A stretch of 64,000 nt of DNA from Rhodamnia argentea (lineage: Eukaryota; Streptophyta; Magnoliopsida; Myrtales; Myrtaceae): assembly GCF_020921035.1 (NCBI RefSeq), contig NC_063155.1, positions 22,623,294-22,687,293 on the forward strand. Direction: 5' to 3'. Positions within the stretch are counted from its first letter, which is position 1; each line of letters opens with the position of its first letter. Below the pieces are notes generated by a model that worked only from the letters and a program-made list of their open reading frames with translations, did not search any database and was not told where the DNA came from. Shown here piece by piece: positions 1-10,439 of the stretch. The translations under genes and the position numbers were made by a program.

Positions 1-1489
1 AAAAATAGCTTCTTTGTTCTCGATAACAAAAAGAGAAGCAATGTTATTTTAGAAAAACAAGTTTAGTGTAAGTTAATACTCGTATCAATCGTTTCTTTGT
101 CACGGATATATCAATTTAGGATTTTTTATATGATATTAACTCGATTTAACGGAAACTAATAGACAGTAAATTTGTCGCTAGTACATCAATTTGGAGTAAA
201 TTTGTTACTGGGTGTACGGTTTAGGATTTTTGGATATCGAAAAATAGCTTTAGGTAAATTATCACAAGTGTACCGATTTTGAATTTTACGTAGTCAAAAA
301 AATAGCTTGGGGTAAATTTATCACATGAGTACTTGTTTGAGATTTTTCGTAGTATTAATCCAATTCAAAAAACACGAGCTTAAGATTTCAATTCCATACA
401 TGACTTGTTTGGAATTGAAATCTTGATAATTAATGAAAAAATTGGGAATAGAAAATTTTAGGGCTATACCAAACGCATTTATGTTCTTTTTATGTTTTGG
501 GAATAGAAATTTTATATAGCTACCAAACACATTCTTTGCTCAAAAACACATCTAAAGAATAGGAATAGAAAAAACTATTATTGAAAAAAATTGTTCCCAT
601 GAACAGAAATTTTACCATATGCACGCTAAGACATAAATTGACAATATTTAATGCACTTCTCCAACCTTTATGCTTAATTTTTTTTATTTTTTTTTTTTTT
701 TTTTGTTCTCCCTTCTTCTTCTAGCCGATTGTCAGATCTAGCGACTAACTATTGGAAGAAGATAAGAAAAAAGGAAAAGAAAAGATAATGGCATAGGCTA
801 CGTTTTTACTGACACGTCACTTAAAAATTTTAATTGCAAATGCCACTTTTTTTTTTTGCTAGAATTCTCGTCGAAGGCACTTAATTGATCATTTTTTTTT
901 ATTTGGTACTAAGTGAGCTGGTTAAAACTTTTGATATTAAAATAAGCATCATACACAACTTTTGGCACTTTTGATGTACTTTTCCCAAATTTTGTAATAG
1001 AGTAGCTAATTTCGTCGATTCGATTCCACTCAATGAACCGAAAACCTCCCAAAGTTGATAGGTTTGGTTCGATTTCCGATTTGAATCAGAATTGTTGCTT
1101 ACCATTATAATCTTTTCTAATGGTCGTAGAGAATTCATGTTTCTGTTGTTCTAGTCCAAGGGTGAGCCAATTTGGAACTATGTTGAGTGGCCTTATTTTG
1201 GAAAACCATCTTAAGGATTCGAAATCAAGCTTAAAATCAATGGAGGTCCTCCTTAAGAATTTAATTCGACGAGTTTAATCTATTGGATGGAATTACAAAC
1301 GCCTTAATTTGTTCCCCTAATGAATCAATGAATCCACCTCGTGCTTGAAGTATACTTGTCTATCAAAGTTTGGCAACGTGATATGTACAACATATACATG
1401 TGTCCAAAAAACAAAAACCAAAAAACATAAAGTCGAAACCTTAAAAAGAAAAGAAAAGAACAGAAAAAGCTGCCGTGTCCAATCTCATC
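1..1489. other. Gene-free flank with a degenerate tandem repeat at its left end
   Basis: No gene is recognised. Bases about 60-360 carry four to five diverged copies of a roughly 60-65 base unit with a recurring core (gtaaatttgtcac..gtacc..tttaggattttt). The same family reappears at 60412-60788, so it is a dispersed repeat. The remainder is AT-rich with poly-T runs near 677-703 and 846-858. Short open frames here lack codon structure and are not supported. Confidence 0.6.
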
Positions 1490-2665
1490 TTAGAAGGAAT
1501 TCATCTCCAACATGTACGTCTTCTTCATCTTCCTCATCTCCCTCACCGCCTCGCCGAACGCCTCTTCCTCTCCATCGCCTCCCTCGAAACTCGCACTCTC
1601 CATCGCCTCACCCAGCTCGACTCCTTCCTTCGCCTTCCCCTTCTCGCCGAGCTCACTCGCCGGCGCGATCAACACCATCGTCGCCCCTCTCATCACGTAT
1701 CCGGATTCCGGCAGCTCCAGCTCCGGCGCGTACCACAGCTTCATCCTCAGGTCCGGAACGCGGCTCCTCTCCGCCGCCGGCGCCGCAGCAGCAGCATCGG
1801 CCGCCTCCGACTCGAAGGATCTCCTCAGCTCGGCGATCTCTTCCTGTCGCATCCTGACCTTCCCCTGCTTGTCCGAGTCGACGATGGCCACGGTCTTCAG
1901 CATCGGATGATCCGCTACGATCTGTTTGAGAAGATAATGCCTCACCGAAGCGGCGATCAAGCAGGAAATGATCCAGACCACTCGCAACTTCAGCTCCTCC
2001 TCCGCGATCACCGGTTCGGGCTCGACCTCGACCTCGACCTCTTCAAAGGCTCTCCGTCTCGATTCCCGCACGCAGCCCTCTTCCGAGGCGGCGGCAGCGC
2101 TGTCTCTCCTCCGCAGCGAATTCGCTCCGAGGACGACGCAGCTCTTCATCTCGCCTCCGAATTGAGCCGTCCACCTGAGGACCATGCGCTTGCCGTTGGG
2201 TCCCACCGCGTCGACGCAGGAGGGGAGTTCCACGCGCAGCGACTCGATCCCTCTGAAGGGTTTAAGGACTTCGCCCGGAGTGGGATGAGAATCGTTATCG
2301 CAATCTTCGTCGCCTTCTCCGCCGGAGCAAGAGACCGAATTAGGAGAAACGACGCGGTGGAGGAAGCGGAGGGGGCTGCGGACGAATTTCTCGAGGAGAC
2401 GCGAGAAGAAGCCGCTCCGGCGGCGGAAGCGGCCGAAACAGTAGTCGGAGGAGGCTCGGAGGAGGCGGGGGTGGGGGAAGGCGAGGGAGACGGTGGTGGT
2501 GAGGGGGACGAGGGAGGAGAAGCGCTTGGAGACGGCGAGGCAGCGGGCGAGGGACCTCGCGTCGTGGACTCGGTCGAGGATGTGGAGGAGGAGGTCGTCC
2601 GGTAAGCGACCGAGCTGGTCGTCTTCTTCTTCTTCTTCTAAAACCTCCGATCGTCGAAGATCCAT
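1490..2665 (-). CDS. F-box protein, AUF1/At5g46170/At4g18380 family
   Basis: A single-exon gene of 391 aa. The start is the ATG at 2663-2665, which opens with MDLRRSEV followed by an acidic run. The upstream part of the same open frame is the GA-rich 5' leader, not protein. The F-box lies at about residues 17-57 (GRLPDDLLLHILDRV ... AVSKRFSSLV). The rest matches the C-terminal region of the AUF/At5g46170 family: FRGIESLRVELPS, a segment around VVWIISCLIAASVRHYLL, and the characteristic C-terminus YMLEMNSF. Proteins of this family bind SKP1-like subunits through the F-box and act as SCF E3 ligase adaptors; AUF1 is auxin-responsive and affects root auxin transport. A polyalanine patch and two EEVEVEVE-type repeats mark low-complexity linkers. 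The target is unknown. Family membership is secure; the exact orthologue is not. Confidence 0.9.
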   Translation of the reverse strand: MDLRRSEVLEEEEEDDQLGRLPDDLLLHILDRVHDARSLARCLAVSKRFSSLVPLTTTVSLAFPHPRLLRASSDYCFGRFRRRSGFFSRLLEKFVRSPLRFLHRVVSPNSVSCSGGEGDEDCDNDSHPTPGEVLKPFRGIESLRVELPSCVDAVGPNGKRMVLRWTAQFGGEMKSCVVLGANSLRRRDSAAAASEEGCVRESRRRAFEEVEVEVEPEPVIAEEELKLRVVWIISCLIAASVRHYLLKQIVADHPMLKTVAIVDSDKQGKVRMRQEEIAELRRSFESEAADAAAAAPAAERSRVPDLRMKLWYAPELELPESGYVMRGATMVLIAPASELGEKGKAKEGVELGEAMESASFEGGDGEEEAFGEAVREMRKMKKTYMLEMNSF

Positions 2666-2788
2666 GGATCGAAACGACGTGGGATGTGATGGCAAAATAC
2701 AGAATCTGGGTCTAGCTAGGGTTTTGGCGGAGAGAAGGGATGAAGAGATAAGGAAGCAATGGAGGGTTTTGGCAGAGGATGGTCTTTC

Positions 2789-2860
2789 TATATATATAAA
2801 GAGAGAGAGAGAGATAAAGAAAGGCGGTCGGGTAGAGAGAGAGAGAGAAAGAGAGAAATG
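2789..2860 (-). promoter_or_regulatory. TATA box and GA/CT tract upstream of the F-box gene
   Basis: On the minus strand a TATATATAG motif (plus 2789-2797) lies about 125 bases upstream of the F-box ATG. CT repeats lie immediately upstream of it (plus 2801-2814 and about 2835-2855). This fits a core promoter with transcription starting near 2760. Confidence 0.5.
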
Positions 2861-2865
2861 GCGAG

Positions 2866-5097
2866 TAGGGACGCAATTGCACGCGGTTTCGAGTGGAACG
2901 CAGATTCGAACACGCATTATGGGAGCGAGGAGAGGACCACTATGGAGGATACGAAGTTTCGGACCGGCGGGATTCATCGGTTTAGGAAGAGCAAGTGTGC
3001 ATTTCCAATTATCAGTTATGTTGCTAATTTGCAACCAAATTATGTCCCCAAAAAAAAAAAAAAAAATCCCAACTATATCTATTGCGCTGAAACAATCGAT
3101 CGAACAATACAATAAATGGAATAAGAATTATGTGGTTTCGTTACGTTTAATGAAAGAATTCAGAAATCTTATTCACAAGATTTAATTGGCTTCAAACACC
3201 AGAGATATAATTCTCTAGCAAAAGGAACATTTGCTTCTTATTTATAGGCAATGATTGGATCTAAAATACGAAATCTGCTCTAATTAGGATTAGAAAAATT
3301 ATTTAAAATATGAAATATCGCACTGATTTCATCATGGATAGATTTCCGTGAAATTCAAAACAAGAGCCACTGTTGCCATTTGGTGCCGAGTACAAAAACC
3401 GCCGCTATATCTCGACAAATTCGAGCTCTCCCGCTCTCTTCGGTCCTCGCGAGACGTCCGAAGAATCTCTTCACGCTCTCTCGATTTCCATTCCTTCGTG
3501 ACGAAGCCAACGGCTCGATTCTCTTTCGAATCAATTGTACGACCACCGATGGTGACGAGATTATTGCGATTTTTCTCAAATACGCTATTTTCCTTTGCGT
3601 AATGCTTGAACCCACATTTAAAGGACGTGAAAAGTCATAAAAGTACACCTTAAGAAGCACCCCCGGCTTTCTCATTTGACCGTGGACCGAGTGTGGGGAG
3701 TGGTTTTAGTTTGACCATCCTTATCCTGACGTTCCACGTTGATATGCACTGAGCCATTCGATGACGCGATCCTCATCGCAGGGTCCCGCCATGCCATTGA
3801 TTGATGGCTGTTGGCATCACATGACAAATGACGTGTTTACCTAATTGGAAGTAACTCTTGCTTTTACTATCCCCAATTAAAGGAGTTTAGAGATTTCTTT
3901 CCTTCCTCTTCTTTTTTTTCTCTTTTTCTTTACCAAAAGAGAAAAAAGTTAAACTCTTGGTTTATTTCGCAAAAAGGAAAAGATTTGAAAATAAAATTTA
4001 AAAAAATGATCGCTGATATTGATTGAAATAATTACATTCATTAACGATCAGAATTTATAGCTAAACATTTTCATAAATAATAAAAAATATTTATTTTTTA
4101 AATAAAAATCATTAATTAAATTCATTAATCAATTCAAGCGATATTTTTTGAAATATATTTTCTAAATCATTTGAATTTTTGCGAAACAATGCCCTTTTTT
4201 TTTGTCAATAATAAAGGCATTTTAAATTGACTAATCATTTCAAATTACTTATAAGAAAATGGCTTTCAAATCATTCATTTTTCAAGGAACATCCCATAAG
4301 TTCGGTGCACCAAATCTTGGAATAACTATTTATTATCTTGTGCGCACGTTGAAATAACTATTTATTGTCCTGGAATCAATTGCAATTATTCATTGAGTGT
4401 CGCAAGATTTCACTTTCTTATTTGGGGTACTCAGCGTCCTAATCGAAAACAAGTGGACTTTTCATAAGGTCTGCGAGACTCAAGCGCAATCGGCGTTCAC
4501 GTTAATGATTTCCAATTAAAATTGATTGAATAGACTGAATAAGCATCAATGTAAAAAAAATTTAAGACTAAATTAATCCAATTAAATTTAAAACTGAATT
4601 AGTATCGATATAATAGATTTATGATTTTTTTTTGTACTTTTCGCCACATTCATTAGGGTCCTAACAGGAGTCGAAGTAGTCGGATTGCTCTTCCACGACC
4701 AGCCAAAAAACCTACGAGAATCACAGAGCCAGGACACCAGTGGACTAGGAAAATCCCGAAGGTCCTACAACTTCAAACCCAACAAGGGGATGAACCCTTT
4801 TCATAACCTGAGCTAACAAGTTTCACAATCAACATGCTCGATCGCTTGTCGGTTTTCTGAACTCGGAGCGCCTTATAGATGCAGACATCGTCCATAATCG
4901 AGAAGACCCGGAACAAATGATTCGAGTCCAGTGCGCAAAGCAATGTTAAATCAAAGCAGGAGGCTGGGAAACCATGAGAGTACGTGCAAAAATAGGAAAA
5001 TAATGTATGTTTCTACATGGAGTTCGAAAGGAATAACGGTTGAAGGGGACAACTAATTACATGACTGAGGGCCTGAGGCAGGTGAAATCCTGTTTCT
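2866..5097. other. Intergenic region between the F-box and aminotransferase genes
   Basis: No complete gene is seen. A short GC-richer patch at 3350-3600 has open frames on both strands but no recognisable protein; it may be a leftover first exon. Bases 3965-4187 form a possible small foldback element (listed separately). The rest is AT-rich or unremarkable, and includes the 3' flank of the aminotransferase gene. Confidence 0.5.
3965..4187. mobile_element. Possible small AT-rich MITE or foldback element
   Basis: The left end reads TTTCGCAAAAAGGAAAAGAT and the right end (reverse complement) reads TTTCGCAAAAATTCAAATGAT. Together they give an imperfect terminal inverted repeat with a perfect 11-base outer part around a very AT-rich 220-base interior. 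No clear target-site duplication is visible, so the boundaries and class are uncertain. Confidence 0.4.
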
Positions 5098-7126
5098 TTA
5101 GATCCTGGATGCGATCAAGGGGGTGTTGTTTTGGAAGTATGCGGAAGCAGCCCCGACCCCGCTTCCGAGCTTGATGGGGTAGCCCACATCCTTGAGCACC
5201 ATCTCCACGCCGGCAAGACAACCCAGCAGTTGCAGCTGAAAACAGAACAAAGAGGAACATTTGTGTCCAGATAACAATGGAATTTCAGGATAAGGCAGAG
5301 GATAATATGTAACTTCTAATAAGAAAGACTCTCCTGTGCGATGCACGCTCACCATCACACCCGTGCTTGCGCTCAATAATGACATAAGAAGTATTGAGTT
5401 TTCGCTGATCGAGCGACCATGATTTGTGAATCCAAACTTGGGTGGTGCCTAAAGTTGTGTTGTTTAACAACACTGACAGAAACTTGGCATATGTAATGCT
5501 GTTTCCAGGTTCTAAAGACATGAAGCAATCGTCAGATTTCCACAACTCATTTTGCACTTAATGATTGAGAGGTGAATCTTTCGGCGTGTAAAGGTTTTAG
5601 AAGCGCGAAGCTTCCTTGTTTATCTTGCAAGCTCAAAATTCATGTTATCAACAGTGGAAAGAAACAAACATACCTCATTCAGATTGCCAAGATGCCCTAT
5701 CCTGAAGACTTTTCCAGCCACTTTGTTCAGTCCCAGGCCTAAACTCAAATTGTATCTCTTCCATCCCCTCCTCACTATTTCGGAGCTATCCATATATGGG
5801 GGAACAACAATCGCCGTCACGGTGTCGCTGAACCACTCCTCCTTTTGTGTGCAGTTCTTCAGCCCCCACGCCTCCACAGCAAGCCTGAAGTCCAATGCAA
5901 TAAGTCATTTGATCAAGACAAATGAAAGACGGTTGGACAAAGATTGAGGAAATTATGACCTTACCTAGTTCCTGTGGCGAGACGGTTATGCCTCGCGATC
6001 ACGTTATCGAGTCCTTCCTCGAAAATGAGATCGAGAGCAGCTCGCAGCCCGTACAATAGATGAATGGAAGGGGTGTATGGCCAATAGTTTCCCAACTTGT
6101 AGAACTTGAGGTAGTCATTCCAGTCGAAGAAGACTCTGAACGACTTTGCAGTTTTGGATGCCTCCAGAGCCTTGGGGCTTGCACAAACAATGCCCATTCC
6201 GGTGGGAAGAGAGAGTGCTTTCTGAGAGCCAGTCAAGGCCACATCGATTCCCCATTCGTCCATGCGGAAATCGAGAGCACAGATTGAAGAGACTCCATCG
6301 ACCAAAAACAGGGCAGGGTGCCTATAGTCATCTGCAAGTAAATAAACGTAGCATGATATTACAGAATGGCCTATTAAAACGATTAGCTAAAAAGATAAAA
6401 TCTCAGCAAAAATACATGAAATGTCTTGTCAATGTTCAGTACAATATAACGCAACCAACTCAGTGATAAGAGCCCTTCTAATCATAGATCAGAAAGATTA
6501 ATGCTGAAGTCATGAATTCAAAGCTTGGACTAGTACAAACGTTATGTCCTTACCAAGTATTTTTCTTACTTTAGCCAGGTTGTTCGTGACTCCAGTTGCT
6601 GTTTCATTGTGGACGATGCATACTGCCTTAATGGTGTGTGCAGTGTCGGCAGCGAGCTTCGATGCCAGGATGTCGAGATTGGCGCCCTGGCCCCACTCAC
6701 TTTCGACGATATCCACATTGAAGCCTAGGCGCTGCTGCTGATCAATCCAGAGCAGAGAGAATTGGCCAATCAAGAACGAGATAGTTCGATCTCCAGGAGA
6801 CAATGTGTTGGTCAGAGCGCTCTCCCATGCACCGGTGCCTAAAACCAAGACCACAACTTTTAGATTGCATAAATGAAAGGCTAAATGCTTTATCACACGG
6901 CTTTTTCAATGAAGGATGTACCAGTGGTGGGAATGAGGAATGGCGTTCCGGTAGTAGTCTTGAAAATTTTCTTCACGTCCTCAAGGAGAGTTTTGGTAAG
7001 TGCCGGAATAGCAGGTGAACGGTAATCCTCATTGTTCCTGTTCATCGCACGAATGACCTGATCCGGGATGTTGACAGGGCCCGGAACAAAGAGGTGGTTC
7101 CTTCCTGGTCCATAGAAGTAGTCCAT
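5098..7126 (-). CDS. AGT1: Serine--glyoxylate aminotransferase, peroxisomal
   Basis: Coding exons on the minus strand are 7126-6922, 6838-6554, 6331-5965, 5884-5674 and 5235-5098. All have GT-AG borders and join in phase to 402 codons, giving 401 aa as in Arabidopsis AGT1. The enzyme is a PLP-dependent class V aminotransferase that converts glyoxylate and serine to glycine and hydroxypyruvate in the photorespiratory cycle in leaf peroxisomes. The N-terminus MDYFYGPGRNHLFVPGPVN is diagnostic. The PLP lysine is K201 in ALTGSQKALSLPTG, and substrate or cofactor residues lie in VDGVSSICALDFRMDEWG. The protein ends in SRI, a non-canonical but accepted type 1 peroxisomal targeting signal. No disruption is seen. 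The protein is strongly supported by conservation along its full length. Confidence 0.97.
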
Positions 7127-7181
7127 GTTGCCTTCTTCAGAAATTCACAAGTTGGAGTCTTGAGATTTTGCGAGGCCTATG

Positions 7182-8700
7182 CTGCAAATTTTTTGGTGGG
7201 AGCAATTAAACTCTGCATCTGATCAAGGGAAAGAACTACGCAGAACTTAAATTTCTATACTACGTTTATGGTCTTGCTTGATCTTGAACTCCTTGGTCTG
7301 AGTGGACCATGAAGAACTGAAATAAATCATCATTCCCAATATTGATGTCTGTATAAGAAAAGAGTGTGCACCTCATTCTAGAAAACATGTGTAGTGGCAA
7401 AGATATGGGTCATCATCATGCAAATCTGCTTCCTATAATCAAGCTAATCTATGTGATATAACAGGGAGTGGAACAAAGCAAGAATAAAAGCTAAAGAGAC
7501 AGATCAATCCTCATAATTAGCATAATGACGATGAACCACCGTCTGTTCCTTCATTGATTGACGCCATAAAGTGTCTTCTTGCTGAAACTTGACATGCTCG
7601 TTTGATATGATGCAAGGCTTTGAATTGGAACAAAGCATAACCGAATGTCAGAGAACAAAATATTGTGCTACAACTTTTTCTCCTTGACAATAGATTGGTT
7701 GAGACCACTTCATAAGAAACTCTATCAGAAAGCAAAGTACCATTAATTTTATCCTAAAACTATCAGCTTCTTACAAATATTTCCTCAAACATACCAGTCT
7801 GTTACAACATATTTGAGTGTTTCTGATTCTCGAAACCTCGAAACCGTGTTTTTCAGCTGTTTCCCCTGAGTTTGCTTTCAATAACTCGGGAAAAGCCAAT
7901 GACTGCAGCCTAATCAACCTTTCAGAGGCACGCTCTAACAAGGTACACTGCCGATACAAGAGAAACATGAGTCGGCTTTGCATAAGCAACGCTGAGGGAC
8001 CACTTCACGCGCAAATGAGTACTTGAAAAATTGTTTAGCGAAAGAGGGAGCGCTCAAAGAAGTAGAATATCGAACTTTGATTGTCAACGGAGGAGTCAAA
8101 AGCAGGACAGGATATACTTGAGAGGTTATTCTGGTGGACATCACAAAGAAGAAGACTATATCGTTGCCATAGCAACCTTAAAACTTATCAACAACAGCAT
8201 AACAACTTTCGTTCTGGTCTGAGAAAAATGATCTTCAATTTCGTAATCCGCCACCCAAAAAAAATTTCTTTTATTAGAACTTTGTAAGTTCTCTCCATTT
8301 CTTTCCCTCGAACCCTTTTTACTTTGGCTCAATTTTGTCAGAATGCTCCCAAGAGCCACTTCAATTAATCAGAGACAGCCAAGAGCCCAGTTCAGCAAAC
8401 ACTACCACACGATCATTGATCACCTTCCGGCAACTTTTGCAGAACAGACACTTCGTTGGGTAGAGTGAAAGCAAACTAATATATCATCCAGTGATTGAAC
8501 TGAAACAGCGAGAAGCAAAACAAAGTACTCTTCGGACTCAAGACTCAAGAGTCAGTCAATGATGAGAAGAGAGTTCGATCTCGAAGAGCCGAAACAGAAC
8601 AAGCCCATGCAAGGCGCACGTTGAAAAAACTAAAACCCAGGAACGATTCATCGAATGGATTGACGGACAAGAATCATTTTTGAACTCAGCAGAAGTTTAC
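7182..8700 (-). other. Probable 5'-UTR intron of the aminotransferase gene
   Basis: No gene is recognisable in this 1.5-kb stretch. On the minus strand a donor GAG|gtaaac sits at plus 8700/8701 and an acceptor aaatttgcag|CATAGG at plus 7182/7181, just upstream of the ATG at 7126. A TATA box lies beyond 8840. A leader exon of about 8701-8815 spliced to 7181 is the simplest explanation. cDNA evidence would be needed to exclude extra leader introns. Confidence 0.5.
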
Positions 8701-8743
8701 CTCCTCACTTCCTCCAAATCGTCAGCACAGAGAGGGAAGGGAT

Positions 8744-8849
8744 GAGAGAGAGAGAGAGAGAGGTGCCGGATGATTCTCTGCGGTCTCTTGTTGTTGTAGC
8801 CGGCGGACACGATCCCGAACGGGCTCCGTTCGTCGCTTCATTTTTTATA
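8744..8849 (-). promoter_or_regulatory. Core promoter of the aminotransferase gene: TATA box plus CT-rich leader
   Basis: The minus strand reads TATAAAAA at plus 8842-8849. About 80-100 bases downstream comes a (CT)n tract (plus 8744-8762), which would be transcribed in the 5' leader. The leader ends at a good donor at plus 8701. Confidence 0.55.
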
Positions 8850-8899
8850 GGAGCGCGGGAGAGCCAATCAACCTCCCCCGCGGGGCCCAAGCCCGCTGT

Positions 8900-10439
8900 C
8901 CACGTTTGCGGATAAGGGCGGGGCGCATGTTCGCGGTCTTGCGGCTGAGAATGGGCGACATGGCGTGAAGCACCGTTTATTCATCTGCATGGGAAGAAGA
9001 GTTTTGATGTTGCTTTGCTTTGTTTGGGTGGTTCTCACGGGGTCATCTCTTGGGCTCCTACGGTCGAATTACATCCATAATTACAGTGAGAGACCATCAG
9101 TTTGACCTTAATTTTTCCGTTCGATATTTTAGACATGCTGAAAGGAGGATTGATCGAAATCGGTGTGCTAAGCAACGTGGCGGATGGTGAATCTCGAAAC
9201 AATTGGGTCGTACTCGACATCCGATAAAAGTGCGCCGCATTACCTGATCTACCGGTAAAGTTGAACTATTACATTGTTTGTGCTTCAAAGAGTTCGTCAT
9301 TGGAGTTTAAAAGGCGATGCTTTTTTTATGTCCTCATTGGTGGAATTCCATGGAAATTGGGAGACTTTGTCTAACCCACCAATGTAAATCTTTCTCGACT
9401 TCCCCTGCTCCTTTTTCGCTTATTTTGCTCGTTCATGGAGTGATGCAGATAAGATGAACATCAGTAACCAGAAATGAATAAACTTTAAGGTATCTGCTCA
9501 TCATTCAAGTCTTGCTTGCAGTGAGCCTTGCAATGAAAAGGAAAAGAACGACTAAGGGGGCAAAAAGAGAGCAGAAATGGACATATACAGATCAAATTGG
9601 GTATCACAAATTGGCACTGTAACTTGCAATGTCTCTTCTAATACACAAGATCCCGTACAGAGTAAGTAAGCATGTGGTTGAGGGACCATGCGAAAGATAA
9701 AGCGATAATGTGCTGAGAACCACACACTGTTCCCATTAACCAGGGCCATACAGCAATTTTTTATTTTATCTTTGCTTTTATTGCAAATTTGTCTTCCTAA
9801 TGTTGAAGCTGCTTTCTGGTAATCTGGCTGTGATCTGATTCTTGTGGGTCACGCTAGTTTTTGGTGCCTTCCCTCCTTCGTTGTCACTGGAAATGATTCG
9901 AATCTCGGATTGTCCCTCTCACTCTTTGCCTTTTCTCTTTCCTCTCGTGGCTTGCTTGTCACGGACTAGGTCCAAGTCCTTGGGGGGAGTTCCTTTTGAG
10001 TACTTGATCAGAAATCCTGGTAACATTGCATCAAGGTGGAGAACGACAGGCATGGGATAGCAAAAATAGCTCACGGACCCCTTCAATTCGTAACTTTCAC
10101 GCATTTGACGTTAGAAGGTGAAACTGAGATCCCATCTGTATAAGTGCGCGGCGAATTCAAGGGTCAAGGCATCCAAGTAAAATGCATCACTTACAGGAAC
10201 ATGGATAAAAGCACTCAGCACTCTTACAGAAGAAGCATGTTCTGCAGCTTGCTGTACTAATACTGATTGTGCAACTTCCATTCAAACTTTTAAGTTACAG
10301 GATACAATGTACAGTTCCACAGCACCATTCCGTAACAATGAGGTAAGGGATGAAATTTGCCGTACCGTTACAAACAGAAAAGGGATTCCCCTACAGGTTT
10401 ACTGTACATCTGCAGGAAAAAAGAATGAAAAGAATATAT
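8900..10439. other. Intergenic region between the aminotransferase promoter and the PPR 3' end
   Basis: No gene is recognised. The left part is upstream promoter sequence of the aminotransferase gene and the right part (about 10100-10439) is the presumed PPR 3' UTR. Open frames at 9842-10104 on both strands have no family resemblance that I can identify. Confidence 0.5.

Noticed and set aside
1475..2605. A 376-codon plus-strand frame opposite the F-box gene
   Set aside because: It is the antisense shadow of a GC-rich coding exon; its Arg/His/Leu-rich composition has no family match, whereas the minus frame encodes a clear F-box protein.
2666..3112. N-terminal extension of the F-box frame (about 149 extra codons)
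   Set aside because: It runs through the TATA box and GA repeats and resembles no protein; the start at 2665 agrees with the family length and N-terminus.
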